64,000 bases of DNA from Paenalcaligenes sp052103955. Its GTDB lineage: Bacteria; Pseudomonadota; Gammaproteobacteria; Burkholderiales; Burkholderiaceae_B. The position numbers and the translations under genes were made by a program. The stretch spans positions 92,580 to 156,579 of the forward strand of contig JBQELO010000008.1 of NCBI GenBank assembly GCA_052103955.1, given 5' to 3'. The notes beneath the pieces were generated by a model, which saw only the letters and a program-made list of their open reading frames with translations, was not told the origin of the DNA and searched no databases. Positions 22,634 to 31,576 of this stretch are shown piece after piece (the first letter of the stretch is position 1; each line of letters begins with the position of its first letter).

Positions 22634-23959
22634 ATGAGTACAACGCATAAAAAAGAGGTATCTAGAGTTATACGAGCCTCAGTCATTGGAGCCACCATCG
22701 AGTGGTATGACTTTTTCTTATATGGTGTGATTGCTGGTCTGGTATTTAATAAGCTGTATTTTCCCAGTGAAGATGCCTTTATTGGCACGATGTTGGCATA
22801 CACCACCTTTGCCATCGGTTTTGTGGCTAGACCCCTTGGTGGAGTGATCTTTGGGCACATAGGCGATAGAGTCAGTCGCAAGGGGGCACTGATCGCCACA
22901 CTGGTGCTGATGGGAAGCTCAACGGTTGCCATAGGCTTGATTCCTTCTTATGACAGCATAGGCGTGTGGGCGCCCATTCTTTTGCTACTGTGCCGTATCT
23001 TGCAAGGTATAGGTTTAGGAGGTGAGTGGGGCGGGGCTGTGTTAATGGCCTACGAGTATGCACCTAAAGAAAAGCGAGGTTTGTATGCTTCATGGCCTCA
23101 GGTGGGGTTGGCCTTAGGGCTGTGTTTGGCATCAGGGGTGGTAGCGTTGCTGACGGCGTGGCTCAGCCCCGAGGATTTCTACGTATGGGGGTGGCGTGTT
23201 GCCTTCTTGTTATCGGCCTTGCTGGTGTTTTTAGGTTTATATATTCGCGTGGCGATTAAAGAAAGCCCAGAGTTTGAGAAACTAAAAGCCAGTAATGCCG
23301 AAAATAAACAGCCCTTTATCAGCATGCTTAAGCAGTACCCTGGCAATATTATTCGGGGCATGGGGGCACGTTATATTGACGGGGTGTTGTTCAATATCTT
23401 TGGGGTGTTTAGCATCAGTTACCTGAGTAATGATCTGAACATGGATAGAACAACGGCGCTAACGGGTGTGTTGATTGCCTCATTTATCATGTGTTTTAGC
23501 ATCCCGTTATTTGGAGCGCTTTCAGACAAAGTAGGGCGAACCAAAACTTATTTCTGGGGTTCAATCATTACGGGCTTTTCAGCTGTTCCTGCCCTGTATT
23601 TCATGACGGCACACTCAGACAGCACCTTAATAGTTTGGCTATCTATCATCATCCCTTTTGGTATTTTGTACGCGTCTGTGTACGGACCAGAGGCCGCTTT
23701 GTTCTGCGAGCTGTTTGATACAGACGTGCGTTATACCGGTATTTCGTTTGTGTATCAGTTCTCGGGTATCTTTGCGTCGGGCATCACACCAATGATTGCC
23801 ACCGCCTTGTTGCATGCGAATGATGGGCAGCCGTGGTACGTGGCAAGCTATGTGGTATTTGCTGGGTTGGTGTCAGCGTACAGTGCTTGGTCTATCAAAA
23901 AATCCCAGCAGCAGAAAGAAAAAATGCCTACCCCCGTATTACGTAGTCGATATTCGTAA
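22634..23959 (+). CDS. MHS-family major facilitator transporter
   Basis: 441-residue inner-membrane proton symporter of the metabolite:H+ symporter branch of MFS (ShiA, KgtP, ProP relatives). Diagnostic elements are ASVIGATIEWYDFFLYG at the first helix, FIGHIGDRVSRK-like loop (FGHIGDRVSRKGAL), and LGGEWGGAVLMAYEYAP in helix 5. About 12 hydrophobic segments are seen. It follows the GMC oxidoreductase after 23 bp with a GAGGAG site, so it probably imports the substrate or a precursor for that enzyme. Terminators follow. Confidence 0.92.
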   Translation: MSTTHKKEVSRVIRASVIGATIEWYDFFLYGVIAGLVFNKLYFPSEDAFIGTMLAYTTFAIGFVARPLGGVIFGHIGDRVSRKGALIATLVLMGSSTVAIGLIPSYDSIGVWAPILLLLCRILQGIGLGGEWGGAVLMAYEYAPKEKRGLYASWPQVGLALGLCLASGVVALLTAWLSPEDFYVWGWRVAFLLSALLVFLGLYIRVAIKESPEFEKLKASNAENKQPFISMLKQYPGNIIRGMGARYIDGVLFNIFGVFSISYLSNDLNMDRTTALTGVLIASFIMCFSIPLFGALSDKVGRTKTYFWGSIITGFSAVPALYFMTAHSDSTLIVWLSIIIPFGILYASVYGPEAALFCELFDTDVRYTGISFVYQFSGIFASGITPMIATALLHANDGQPWYVASYVVFAGLVSAYSAWSIKKSQQQKEKMPTPVLRSRYS

Positions 23960-23984
23960 TAGCAAAGAGTCATCGTAGCGATTT

Positions 23985-24056
23985 GGCCATGCGTGGGTGC
24001 GTGGCCTTTTTTTATCCATAAAAAAGGGGTAGAACAATCGCTGTTCTACCCCTTTT
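23985..24056. terminator. Tandem terminators between transporter gene and argH
   Basis: First hairpin GGCCATGC / GCGTGGCC with a long T-run (23985-24013) for the plus strand. Second is a perfect 15-bp stem AAAAGGGGTAGAACA (24022-24036) / TGTTCTACCCCTTTT (24042-24056), T-rich on both strands, that can serve both the transporter gene and argH. Confidence 0.92.
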
Positions 24057-24076
24057 CGTCAAGCCGTCTAAGACGC

Positions 24077-25489
24077 TTATTCGCCTAGAATACGCTCAGC
24101 TTCAAAACGTACACGCTCAGGGGCAGTGCCACCGATGTGATTACGTGAGGCAACAGAACCTTCCAGTGTCAGTACGCCGTAGATGTCTTCTTCAATGCTA
24201 GGGTGGAAGGCTTTAAGCTCATCCAAGCTCAGGTCAGCCAAATCGCAACCTTTTTCTTCGCACTTACGTACTGCCAAGGCGACGGTTTCGTGCGCGTCAC
24301 GGAAAGGCAGACCTTTTTTAACCAAGTAGTCAGCTAAGTCAGTCGCGGTAGCAAAGCCTTGTAGGGCAGCAGCACGCATGGCTTCAGGGTGCACACGAAT
24401 ACCGTCTACCATGTCTACGAAAATAGTCAGGGTGTCGCGGATAGTATCAGCGGAATCAAACAAGCCTTCTTTGTCTTCTTGGTTGTCTTTGTTGTAAGCC
24501 AACGGTTGGCCTTTCATCAACGTCAACAACGCCATCAAGTGGCCTGTTACACGACCCGTTTTACCACGAGCCAATTCTGGCACGTCGGGGTTTTTCTTCT
24601 GAGGCATGATGGAACTACCTGTGCAGAAGCGGTCAGCGATGTCGATAAAGCCTACGCGTGGGCTTACCCATAGCACTAACTCTTCCGAGAAGCGCGAAAT
24701 GTGGGTCATGACCAGTGCAGCAGCGGCGCAGAATTCGATGGCAAAGTCGCGGTCAGATACAGCATCCAGCGAGTTGCGGCATACACCGTCAAACTCTAGC
24801 AGGCTAGCTACTTGTTCGCGGTCGATGGGGTAGCTAGTACCAGCCAAGGCAGCAGCGCCCAATGGTAAGCGGTTGACACGCTTGCGGCAGTCGGCCAAAC
24901 GCTCGGCATCGCGGCCAAACATTTCGGCGTACGCCAACAAGTGGTGACCAAAGGTCACGGGCTGAGCCACTTGCAGGTGGGTGAAGCCGGGTAGAATGGT
25001 GTCGGAGTGTTTAAGAGCCAATGTGGCCAGCGCTTTACGCAATTGTTGTAGCAGCGTAATGGCAGTGTCGATTTCCGCGCGCAACCATAAACGAATATCG
25101 GTAGCGACTTGGTCATTACGTGAACGGCCTGTGTGCAAACGTTTGCCTGCGTCACCAATGATTTCAACCAAACGCTTTTCAATATTCAGGTGCACGTCTT
25201 CTAAATCGATGGACCACTCAAACTGTTGCTGTTCGATTTCGCCCAAGATTTGCGCCATACCGCGCTCAATCGCTTGTAGGTCGTCTTTGCTGATAACACC
25301 GACTGTGGCCAGCATAGTGGCGTGAGCCAACGAGCCTTGAATGTCAAAGGCGGCCAAACGCTTGTCAAAATTCACAGAGGCGGTGTAGCGCTTAACGAGG
25401 TCAGAGACGGGTTCAGTAAAGCGAGCCGACCAGGCTTGGGCTTTGTTCGCGAATTGGTTTTGCATGGAAGAAGAGGTGTTATCAGACAT
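24077..25489 (-). CDS. argH: Argininosuccinate lyase
   Basis: Last enzyme of arginine synthesis, splitting argininosuccinate to arginine and fumarate. 470 residues. The fumarase/aspartase superfamily signature GSSIMPQKKNPDVPELARGK is present, with HTGRSRNDQVATD and a TRF(EP) opening typical of ArgH. It stands alone, divergent from the mechanosensitive channel gene and bounded by a strong shared terminator. No good Shine-Dalgarno is visible before the ATG. Full length and no anomalies. Confidence 0.96.
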   Translation of the reverse strand: MSDNTSSSMQNQFANKAQAWSARFTEPVSDLVKRYTASVNFDKRLAAFDIQGSLAHATMLATVGVISKDDLQAIERGMAQILGEIEQQQFEWSIDLEDVHLNIEKRLVEIIGDAGKRLHTGRSRNDQVATDIRLWLRAEIDTAITLLQQLRKALATLALKHSDTILPGFTHLQVAQPVTFGHHLLAYAEMFGRDAERLADCRKRVNRLPLGAAALAGTSYPIDREQVASLLEFDGVCRNSLDAVSDRDFAIEFCAAAALVMTHISRFSEELVLWVSPRVGFIDIADRFCTGSSIMPQKKNPDVPELARGKTGRVTGHLMALLTLMKGQPLAYNKDNQEDKEGLFDSADTIRDTLTIFVDMVDGIRVHPEAMRAAALQGFATATDLADYLVKKGLPFRDAHETVALAVRKCEEKGCDLADLSLDELKAFHPSIEEDIYGVLTLEGSVASRNHIGGTAPERVRFEAERILGE

Positions 25490-25629
25490 AATTGATTGCT
25501 TTTGTAGGTCAGCCAGGCTTACGTGCAGCCAGGTCCATAGGCTATATTAAACGGTTATTTAGGACGTCATGGCAAGTTTGATGATAACTGCTGTGCTACG
25601 ACCTACAAGTGAGTAGAAATAAGGTATAG

Positions 25630-26952
25630 ATGACTATGTTAGACGAATGGGTAGATCAAGGGTTATTAATGCAGTACTTACCAGAAACCTGGATGCGGGT
25701 TTTGGCAGGGTTACTGTTATTGATCGTGCTGTACAGCATTATAAGCTGGGGCGTGCGCGCTGGGATGGCTGTAGTGGTTGGCAGGGCCTTACAAGCTGTA
25801 GGTAAAGGCTCGTGGCAGGAACCATTGCATAAACGCCATGTAGCAGCCAATTTAAGCCATATGGTGGCATTGCTATTTTTAGCGCTGAACCTGCAGCTAA
25901 TGCCCATGAGCGAGGCTGTCACTGAAGTCTTGCAGCGCATTGTGCTGACGCTGTCTGCTTTCTATGCGTTGCGCTGTTTAAGTGCCGTATTATCGGCGAC
26001 TCAAGATATTTATGAGGAAAGCACCCGCTCAGGACGCGCCTCTATTAAAGGCTATATAGAAGTCGCTCGCAGCATGATGTGGGCGCTGGGTGCGGTGGTG
26101 GCAGTATCCATTTTGTTGGATAAATCCCCCATTTTGATGCTCTCTGGTCTGGGTGCTATCTCGGCCGTGCTGTTGTTGGTGTTTAAAGATACCTTGCTGT
26201 CTATGGTGGCGAGTGCGCAAATCAGCAGCAATGACTTGTTGCGTATCGGCGACTGGATCAGCATGCCGCAAGCAAACGCTGATGGTACGGTGATTGATAT
26301 TTCCTTGCATACGGTGAAGGTGGAAAACTTCGATAAAACCGTGACCAGCGTACCCACGTACAAACTGTTTTCTGAGAGCTATAAAAACTGGCGTCAGATG
26401 TTTGAGTCAGGTGGTCGTCGTATTAAACGTACGCTTAGCATTGATGCGTCTACCATTCACTTTCTGACCGACGAGGAAATTACGCGCTTGCGCAAGTTTT
26501 CCTTGTTGGATGAATACTTAGTAGACAAGCAGCAAGAGCTAGAAGAGAGCAATAGGCAGCTTATAGAAAGCGGTGGCGATGAGATCAACCGTCGTCGTTT
26601 GACGAACATTGGTACCTTCCGTGCCTATGCCATGCAGTATTTAAAGCATAAAAAGGGCATTCACCACCAGATGCTGTTGATGGTGCGAATGATGGAGCCT
26701 ACTAGTGAAGGTGTGCCTATAGAGGTGTATTGTTTTACTGACGATACCGCATGGGTGAATTACGAGCGTATACAAGGCGATGTGTTTGACCATTTCTTGT
26801 CTATCTTGCCTGAAATGGGTTTACGTTTGTATCAATCGCCATCGGGTATGGACATGCGCGAAGCTTTCTCGCAGAGCGTAACCATGAACGAGGTGTTGCA
26901 GGCAGAGAGTCCTTCCACTGAAAAACGTGCAGGTAGCGCGTCGGACAGTTAA
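25630..26952 (+). CDS. MscS-family mechanosensitive channel (YbdG/MscM-like)
   Basis: 440-residue inner-membrane channel that opens under membrane tension. About five hydrophobic segments fill residues 20-190; the pore-lining segment and beta domain follow around GLGAISAVLLLVFKDTLLSMVASAQ and DWISMPQANADGTVIDISLHTVKVENFDKT. The long insertion in the C-terminal part (SYKNWRQMFESGGRRIKRTLSID, then a charged stretch) is characteristic of the E. coli YbdG/MscM type rather than the short MscS. It precedes glnB by 46 bp, but no shared function is evident. Confidence 0.9.
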   Translation: MTMLDEWVDQGLLMQYLPETWMRVLAGLLLLIVLYSIISWGVRAGMAVVVGRALQAVGKGSWQEPLHKRHVAANLSHMVALLFLALNLQLMPMSEAVTEVLQRIVLTLSAFYALRCLSAVLSATQDIYEESTRSGRASIKGYIEVARSMMWALGAVVAVSILLDKSPILMLSGLGAISAVLLLVFKDTLLSMVASAQISSNDLLRIGDWISMPQANADGTVIDISLHTVKVENFDKTVTSVPTYKLFSESYKNWRQMFESGGRRIKRTLSIDASTIHFLTDEEITRLRKFSLLDEYLVDKQQELEESNRQLIESGGDEINRRRLTNIGTFRAYAMQYLKHKKGIHHQMLLMVRMMEPTSEGVPIEVYCFTDDTAWVNYERIQGDVFDHFLSILPEMGLRLYQSPSGMDMREAFSQSVTMNEVLQAESPSTEKRAGSASDS

Positions 26953-26998
26953 GATGTAGCGGGTGGCAACTTTCAGAGTTATTGCTTTGGTTATATAG

Positions 26999-27337
26999 AT
27001 GAAACAAATTACCGCAATTATTAAGCCTTTTAAGTTGGATGAGGTCCGTGAGGCCTTGGGTGAGTTGGATGTTAACGGGCTCACCGTTACCGAGGTGAAA
27101 GGCTTTGGTCGCCAAAAAGGGCACACCGAGCTATACCGTGGTTCAGAATATGTGGTGGATTTTCTGCCCAAGATTCGCATCGATATCGTGGTTCCTGCCG
27201 AGCGCTGTGATTCCGTGATTGAAGCCATTATTAAAGCGGCACGCACCGGGAAAATTGGTGACGGCAAAATCTTCGTCACCAATGTGGAGCAAGTGGTACG
27301 TATTCGTACTGGTGAAGCAGGTGTAGCGGCAATTTAA
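26999..27337 (+). CDS. glnB: Nitrogen regulatory protein P-II
   Basis: 112-residue trimeric PII signal protein that integrates 2-oxoglutarate, ATP/ADP and glutamine status and controls glutamine synthetase adenylylation and NtrB. The T-loop is intact, with uridylylation site Tyr51 in ELYRGSEYVVDFLPK, and the C-terminal signature TGKIGDGKIFV is complete. No amtB gene is nearby, so it is called glnB rather than glnK; this is not certain. It may be cotranscribed with the aldo/keto reductase 10 bp downstream. Confidence 0.94.
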   Translation: MKQITAIIKPFKLDEVREALGELDVNGLTVTEVKGFGRQKGHTELYRGSEYVVDFLPKIRIDIVVPAERCDSVIEAIIKAARTGKIGDGKIFVTNVEQVVRIRTGEAGVAAI

Positions 27338-27347
27338 AGGTGTAGCG

Positions 27348-28196
27348 ATGGTTCAGTCGTATTTTTCGGCAGCTAGCGCAGCGTTGTCCCGTATAGGGCA
27401 AGGCTCGTGGTATTTAGATAGCGCTGCCGACCGAGCGCAAGCGATTCGCGCTGTGCAAACAGGTCTGGATGCTGGGCTGACGCATATAGATACGGCTGAA
27501 ATGTATGGCGACGGCATGGCTGAAGCCTTGTTAGGCGAAGCGTTGCTGGGCCGCCGAGACGAGGCTTTTTTGGTCTCTAAAGTGTTGCCCTCTAATGCCG
27601 GCTACGATCATACCATTGCGGCTTGCGAGCAAAGCTTACGGCGTTTGCAAACCGATTACCTAGACAGCTACTTATTGCATTGGCGTGGACAGGTTCCGCT
27701 AGAGGAAACCGTCGCGGCCATGGAGACGTTACAGCAGTCCGGGAAAATCCGCAGTTGGGGTGTTAGTAATTTCGACGTGGATGATTTAATAGCACTGCAT
27801 GCAATTGCGGGTGATGGAAAAATTTCCTGTAATCAGGTGCTCTACCATCTTGAAGAGCGCACCATTGAACACGAGCTTATAGGTTGGTGTGCGGCGCATG
27901 CCATTAAGGTGGTAGCGTACAGCCCGTTTGGGCATGACCAGTTTCCGTTGGAAAGCAGTGCGGAAGGCCAGTTGTTGGCGCAAATAGGCCAGCAGTATGA
28001 CGCGAGTGTACGTCAGGTGGCGTTAGCATTTTTATGCCGTAGCACCGATGTACTGGCTATTCCTAAAGCGTCTACGATGCGCCATGTATTGGATAATGCT
28101 GGTGCTCTAGACTTGCACCTTAGCCAAGACGATATTGCGCGTATAGCGGCAGCGTTTCCGCTGCAACCTCATCCGGGTTATTTACCCATGATCTAA
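27348..28196 (+). CDS. Aldo/keto reductase
   Basis: 282-residue NADPH-dependent oxidoreductase with a TIM-barrel fold. The catalytic tetrad is complete: D48 and Y53 in HIDTAEMYGDG, K78 in LVSKVLP, H111 in YLLHWRG. The cofactor-binding end reads AIPKASTMRHVLDNAGALDL. It begins 10 bp after glnB. Physiological substrate unknown; detoxification of aldehydes or methylglyoxal is typical of relatives. Confidence 0.92.
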   Translation: MVQSYFSAASAALSRIGQGSWYLDSAADRAQAIRAVQTGLDAGLTHIDTAEMYGDGMAEALLGEALLGRRDEAFLVSKVLPSNAGYDHTIAACEQSLRRLQTDYLDSYLLHWRGQVPLEETVAAMETLQQSGKIRSWGVSNFDVDDLIALHAIAGDGKISCNQVLYHLEERTIEHELIGWCAAHAIKVVAYSPFGHDQFPLESSAEGQLLAQIGQQYDASVRQVALAFLCRSTDVLAIPKASTMRHVLDNAGALDLHLSQDDIARIAAAFPLQPHPGYLPMI

Positions 28197-28215
28197 AGGC
28201 TGCAGCGGTAGAGCT

Positions 28216-29436
28216 TTATTCTGCCGCGATGCCTGCTTGGCTGCGTTCATGAAACCACAGCCACATCAATGACACCACGACTATGCCTACTATAGGGAAG
28301 GTCCATGTGTTGATGCCGTCCCAGCCATGCGTAACCAGCAATTGGCCTGACGAAAAAGACGAAATCGCTACTGAGCCAAACACCAGAAAATCATTAAAGG
28401 CTTGTACGCGATTACGTTCTTCGTTGCGATAGCAGTCTGTCACCATGGCGGTGGCGCCAATAAAACCAAAGTTCCAACCCAAGCCCAACAGAATTAAGCT
28501 AATCCAGAAGTGCTCAACGGATAAGCCGTTTAACGCCACGGCGCTGGAGAAGGCAATTAATACCAGTCCGCTTAGGGTAACGGCAATTTTGCCAAACCTG
28601 CGGATCAGGGTGCCCGTAAAGAAGCTGGGACCAAACATGGCTAGAATGTGCCATTGAATGCCTAGGGTAGAGTCACGCATGGTGTGGCCGCAACCTATCA
28701 TCGCAAGCGGCGAGGCGGTCATCATAAAGCTCATTAAACTGTATGAACTGGTACCCGCAATCACAGCCACAATAAACTTGGGTTGCTTAATGATTTCTAG
28801 CAGAGGTCGGCCATGCGATGTGTTGGCCTGCGCTGCGGGTGTGCTGTGCACGGCAGGATCGTTACGCAGAAATGCAATTAACGGAAGAGCGCACAGTGCC
28901 AGAATAGCTTGAGCGATGAAGGTGCCGCCAAAGGGTAGGCTAGGAATAATCTCGGTGGTATGCAGGATGACTTGGGTTGCCAGCACAGCAGCCACTAACC
29001 CCCCAATCATTACCCATGAAATGGCTTTAGGTTTAAGTGGACCTTCTACCGAGTCGGCAGCAGCAAACCTATAGCTTTGTACATACGAGGCATATAAACC
29101 AGCTAGGATGGTGCCCAGACAAAACAACAAAAACGACCCACTGGCAATGCCGTAGAAAGCGGTCATACCGCCGGTAGCACCCAATAAACTACCCAGAACG
29201 TAGCCAAAGCGACGACCTTTTTGGCGCATGATAAATGCAGCGGGTAATACGCCTAAGGCCAGCCCGATATTAAACAGGCTGACGGGCAGGGTGGCCATTT
29301 CAGTGGACGGAGCCAGTTGTGATCCCACCAAACCGCCAAGCGCCACGACAACCGCAGGGTTGGCGCCTCCTAGAGCTTGCAGTCCGGACAGAACTAAGGC
29401 ATTACGGCGCCCACTGCCGGTAAGAGAGGAATTCAT
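28216..29436 (-). CDS. Major facilitator superfamily transporter
   Basis: 406-residue carrier with about 12 hydrophobic segments and a loop RQKGRRFGYVLGSLLGATGG after helix 2, a variant of the MFS motif. The C-terminal half has a matching RRFGKIAVTLSG loop. The C-terminus ends in a short polar tail. It is convergent with the aldo/keto reductase gene 19 bp away and stands as a single gene. The substrate cannot be told from sequence; efflux and uptake are both possible. Confidence 0.85.
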   Translation of the reverse strand: MNSSLTGSGRRNALVLSGLQALGGANPAVVVALGGLVGSQLAPSTEMATLPVSLFNIGLALGVLPAAFIMRQKGRRFGYVLGSLLGATGGMTAFYGIASGSFLLFCLGTILAGLYASYVQSYRFAAADSVEGPLKPKAISWVMIGGLVAAVLATQVILHTTEIIPSLPFGGTFIAQAILALCALPLIAFLRNDPAVHSTPAAQANTSHGRPLLEIIKQPKFIVAVIAGTSSYSLMSFMMTASPLAMIGCGHTMRDSTLGIQWHILAMFGPSFFTGTLIRRFGKIAVTLSGLVLIAFSSAVALNGLSVEHFWISLILLGLGWNFGFIGATAMVTDCYRNEERNRVQAFNDFLVFGSVAISSFSSGQLLVTHGWDGINTWTFPIVGIVVVSLMWLWFHERSQAGIAAE

Positions 29437-29507
29437 GCGTTAAGTGCTTTGTTAGTAAAATTAATTGTTACGAGGAATATACAAAGAACTTAACGTAATT
29501 TAGCGTT

Positions 29508-30071
29508 TTAAGCTAGAAGCTGACTGTTGGGGTAACGCACCCAAAACTGGGGGTGAAAACACTCAATCACAATCAAGGCCTGATTGTGGCGCATGAAACG
29601 TGAGCAGCGGGCATACAACGGTGTGAGTGCTTGAGTATGAAAAGTCTGTTGCGCCAAAGGTGCAAGTGCGCTGTCTTCTTCGCTATTAAAGCGATAACAA
29701 AAGCTAGAGCGGCTAACCTCGGGGTCGTTGTACAAAATATCGGCTAAAGGCTTGGTACCTAAGTTTTTAATGCTGGCCCATTGGTCATCAGCAGCGGCAA
29801 CCGTGCAAAAACTGCGCGCGCACACCATAGGGTGTTGGTCCAAACTCATCACGATTTCTCGTACCCACGCTTGGGGTTCATCTAGCATCCAGCTTTCTTC
29901 TGCGTGTAGGGTGGTAGCTCGTTCGGCCTGTACGGCTAACGTCAATTGGCCTAAATTACGCAGTGATGCTGTGAGTGCGCCGGGCTTGTCTAGCCAGAAG
30001 GCGGGTAAGGCGGCAAACTCAGCAGGAAGTTGAGATGTCCAAGAGTTCTTAGCGGGCGGACAGAATTTCAT
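29508..30071 (-). CDS. ubiC: Chorismate lyase
   Basis: Converts chorismate to 4-hydroxybenzoate and pyruvate, the entry step of ubiquinone synthesis. 187 residues. The pattern WLDKPGALTASLRNLG, then WVREIVMSLDQHPMVCARSFCT, then LGTKPLADILYNDPEVSRS is that of UbiC, with the conserved arginine in VRE and the late glutamate in IVIECFHPQFW. Sequence similarity within this family is low, so the call rests on this motif spacing. It is divergent from the pseudouridine synthase gene across only 37 bp. No ubiA follows. Confidence 0.85.
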   Translation of the reverse strand: MKFCPPAKNSWTSQLPAEFAALPAFWLDKPGALTASLRNLGQLTLAVQAERATTLHAEESWMLDEPQAWVREIVMSLDQHPMVCARSFCTVAAADDQWASIKNLGTKPLADILYNDPEVSRSSFCYRFNSEEDSALAPLAQQTFHTQALTPLYARCSRFMRHNQALIVIECFHPQFWVRYPNSQLLA

Positions 30072-30108
30072 AGGGAATTACGTAAACAACGCTTAAAATA
30101 GCAAAACT

Positions 30109-30846
30109 ATGGAACAGATCAGAATTTCAAAACTCATGGCAGAGCGCGGCCTTTGTTCGCGCCGGGAAGCCGATGCTTTTATAGAGCGTGGCTGGGTAAA
30201 GGTTAATGGCCGCGTTGCGGTATTGGGACAAAAAGCATTTCCAAACGACAAAATTGTACTGGATAAAACTGCTCAACAACGTCAAACCGAGCGTGTGACG
30301 ATTATTTTGCATAAACCGGTAGGCATTGTTTCGGGTCAGGCAGAAAAAGGGTATAGGAACGCCGTCTCGTTGATTCAGGCCAGTACACAGTACAAGCCCG
30401 GCATCTCGGGTCAGCCCAAATTCAATCCTTCACACCTGCGTGGTCTAGCACCTGCCGGTAGATTGGATATTGATTCGCAAGGTATGTTGGTACTGACGCA
30501 AGACGGTCGTATTGCCAGACAGCTGATTGGCGAAGATTCGCCTATAGACAAAGAGTACCTTGTGCGGGTAAGTGGCAAGTTAGATGAGCGCGGATTAAGT
30601 ATGTTGCGTCACGGCTTAAGCATGGATGGTCAGCAGTTACTGCCCGCAGAAGTACGTTGGCAAAACGATGACCAGCTGCATTTTGTACTACGTGAGGGTA
30701 AAAAACGTCAGATTCGCCGTATGTGTGAAATGGTGGGCTTGAAAGTCGTAGGTTTGAAACGTGTACGTATGGGCCGCGTTGTATTGGGTGATTTGCCCCC
30801 TGGGAAATGGCGCTACCTGCGTCCCGGCGAGAAATTCTACGAATAA
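30109..30846 (+). CDS. rRNA pseudouridine synthase, RsuA/RluF family
   Basis: 245-residue enzyme that isomerises a uridine in ribosomal RNA. An N-terminal S4 RNA-binding domain (ISKLMAERGLCSRREADAFIERGWVKVNG) precedes the catalytic domain, with the active-site Asp120 in PAGRLDIDSQGMLVLTQDG and the C-terminal REGKKRQIRRMCEMVG block. Length and the long insertion between HKPVGIVSG and the catalytic motif suggest RluF-like (23S U2604/2605) rather than RsuA, but this is tentative. Confidence 0.9.
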   Translation: MEQIRISKLMAERGLCSRREADAFIERGWVKVNGRVAVLGQKAFPNDKIVLDKTAQQRQTERVTIILHKPVGIVSGQAEKGYRNAVSLIQASTQYKPGISGQPKFNPSHLRGLAPAGRLDIDSQGMLVLTQDGRIARQLIGEDSPIDKEYLVRVSGKLDERGLSMLRHGLSMDGQQLLPAEVRWQNDDQLHFVLREGKKRQIRRMCEMVGLKVVGLKRVRMGRVVLGDLPPGKWRYLRPGEKFYE

Positions 30847-30893
30847 GATTTCTATAGCGTGCAGCGTGCTGCACGTATCGCACAGTAGTATTG

Positions 30894-30924
30894 CTCAGGG
30901 TGTTATTACACCCTGAGTTTGTTT
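30894..30924 (+). terminator. Rho-independent terminator after the pseudouridine synthase gene
   Basis: Perfect 9-bp stem CTCAGGGTG (30894-30902) / CACCCTGAG (30909-30917), loop TTATTA, then TTTGTTT. A second hairpin CGTGCAGC / GCTGCACG sits just upstream (30858-30875). Confidence 0.9.
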
Positions 30925-30977
30925 CTAGCGTGTAGTACACAATAATTTGTTTTTTTAACTACGGAATACTCTACATA

Positions 30978-31550
30978 ATGGCTCGCGTAGGCATAATACT
31001 GACCCCAGGTTTTGCAGATTGGGAATATGCATTTATTGCAGGCACTGGAGCCCCATTTTATGGGCTAGAAGTGGATTTTTTTAGTCCTATGCCTGGGATG
31101 TTTCGTTCGCAAGGAGGCTTAGCCGTAACGGTAGGTGCCGACCTTCAACAGTGTGTGGAATGGCAGCCAGACGTGGTGGTAGTGATAGGTGGGATGATCT
31201 GGGAAAGTGAGCAAGCGCCTGACTTGACGGCTTTCTTACAGGCTAGCCAAAAAAATGGAGCAACAGTGGCGGGAATCTGCGGAGGAACGTTAGCACTGGC
31301 ACGAGCAGGGCTGTTAGATACAGTGCCCCATACGTCTAATAGTATTGAGTTTTTGCGCGCAAACGCTACTACGTATAAGGGCGACCTGTTCTATAAGCAA
31401 AGCACCACTGCAGTGGTTGCAGAGGCGGGTGTTATTACCGCGATGGGTTCATCGCCTGTCAGTTTTACGTGTGCTGTCTTTGAGCGAGCAGGGTTGTCTG
31501 AGGCCAACATAGCCCAGTTCAGAGCCATGTTGGCGGCAGAGCATCTGTGA
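30978..31550 (+). CDS. DJ-1/PfpI family protein
   Basis: 190-residue class I glutamine amidotransferase-like protein. The nucleophile elbow GICGGTLALARAGLL puts the reactive cysteine at 101, and Glu16 in DWEYAF matches the DJ-1 acidic partner. The expected histidine after Cys is replaced by Gly, as in several YoaZ/YdeA-type members. Possible roles include glyoxalase-like or protein-repair activity, isonitrile hydratase or a chaperone; function is not assigned. Preceded by a terminator and probably monocistronic; no strong ribosome site. Confidence 0.85.
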   Translation: MARVGIILTPGFADWEYAFIAGTGAPFYGLEVDFFSPMPGMFRSQGGLAVTVGADLQQCVEWQPDVVVVIGGMIWESEQAPDLTAFLQASQKNGATVAGICGGTLALARAGLLDTVPHTSNSIEFLRANATTYKGDLFYKQSTTAVVAEAGVITAMGSSPVSFTCAVFERAGLSEANIAQFRAMLAAEHL

Positions 31551-31576
31551 TGCTCTGCACAGACCAGTAGCTACGG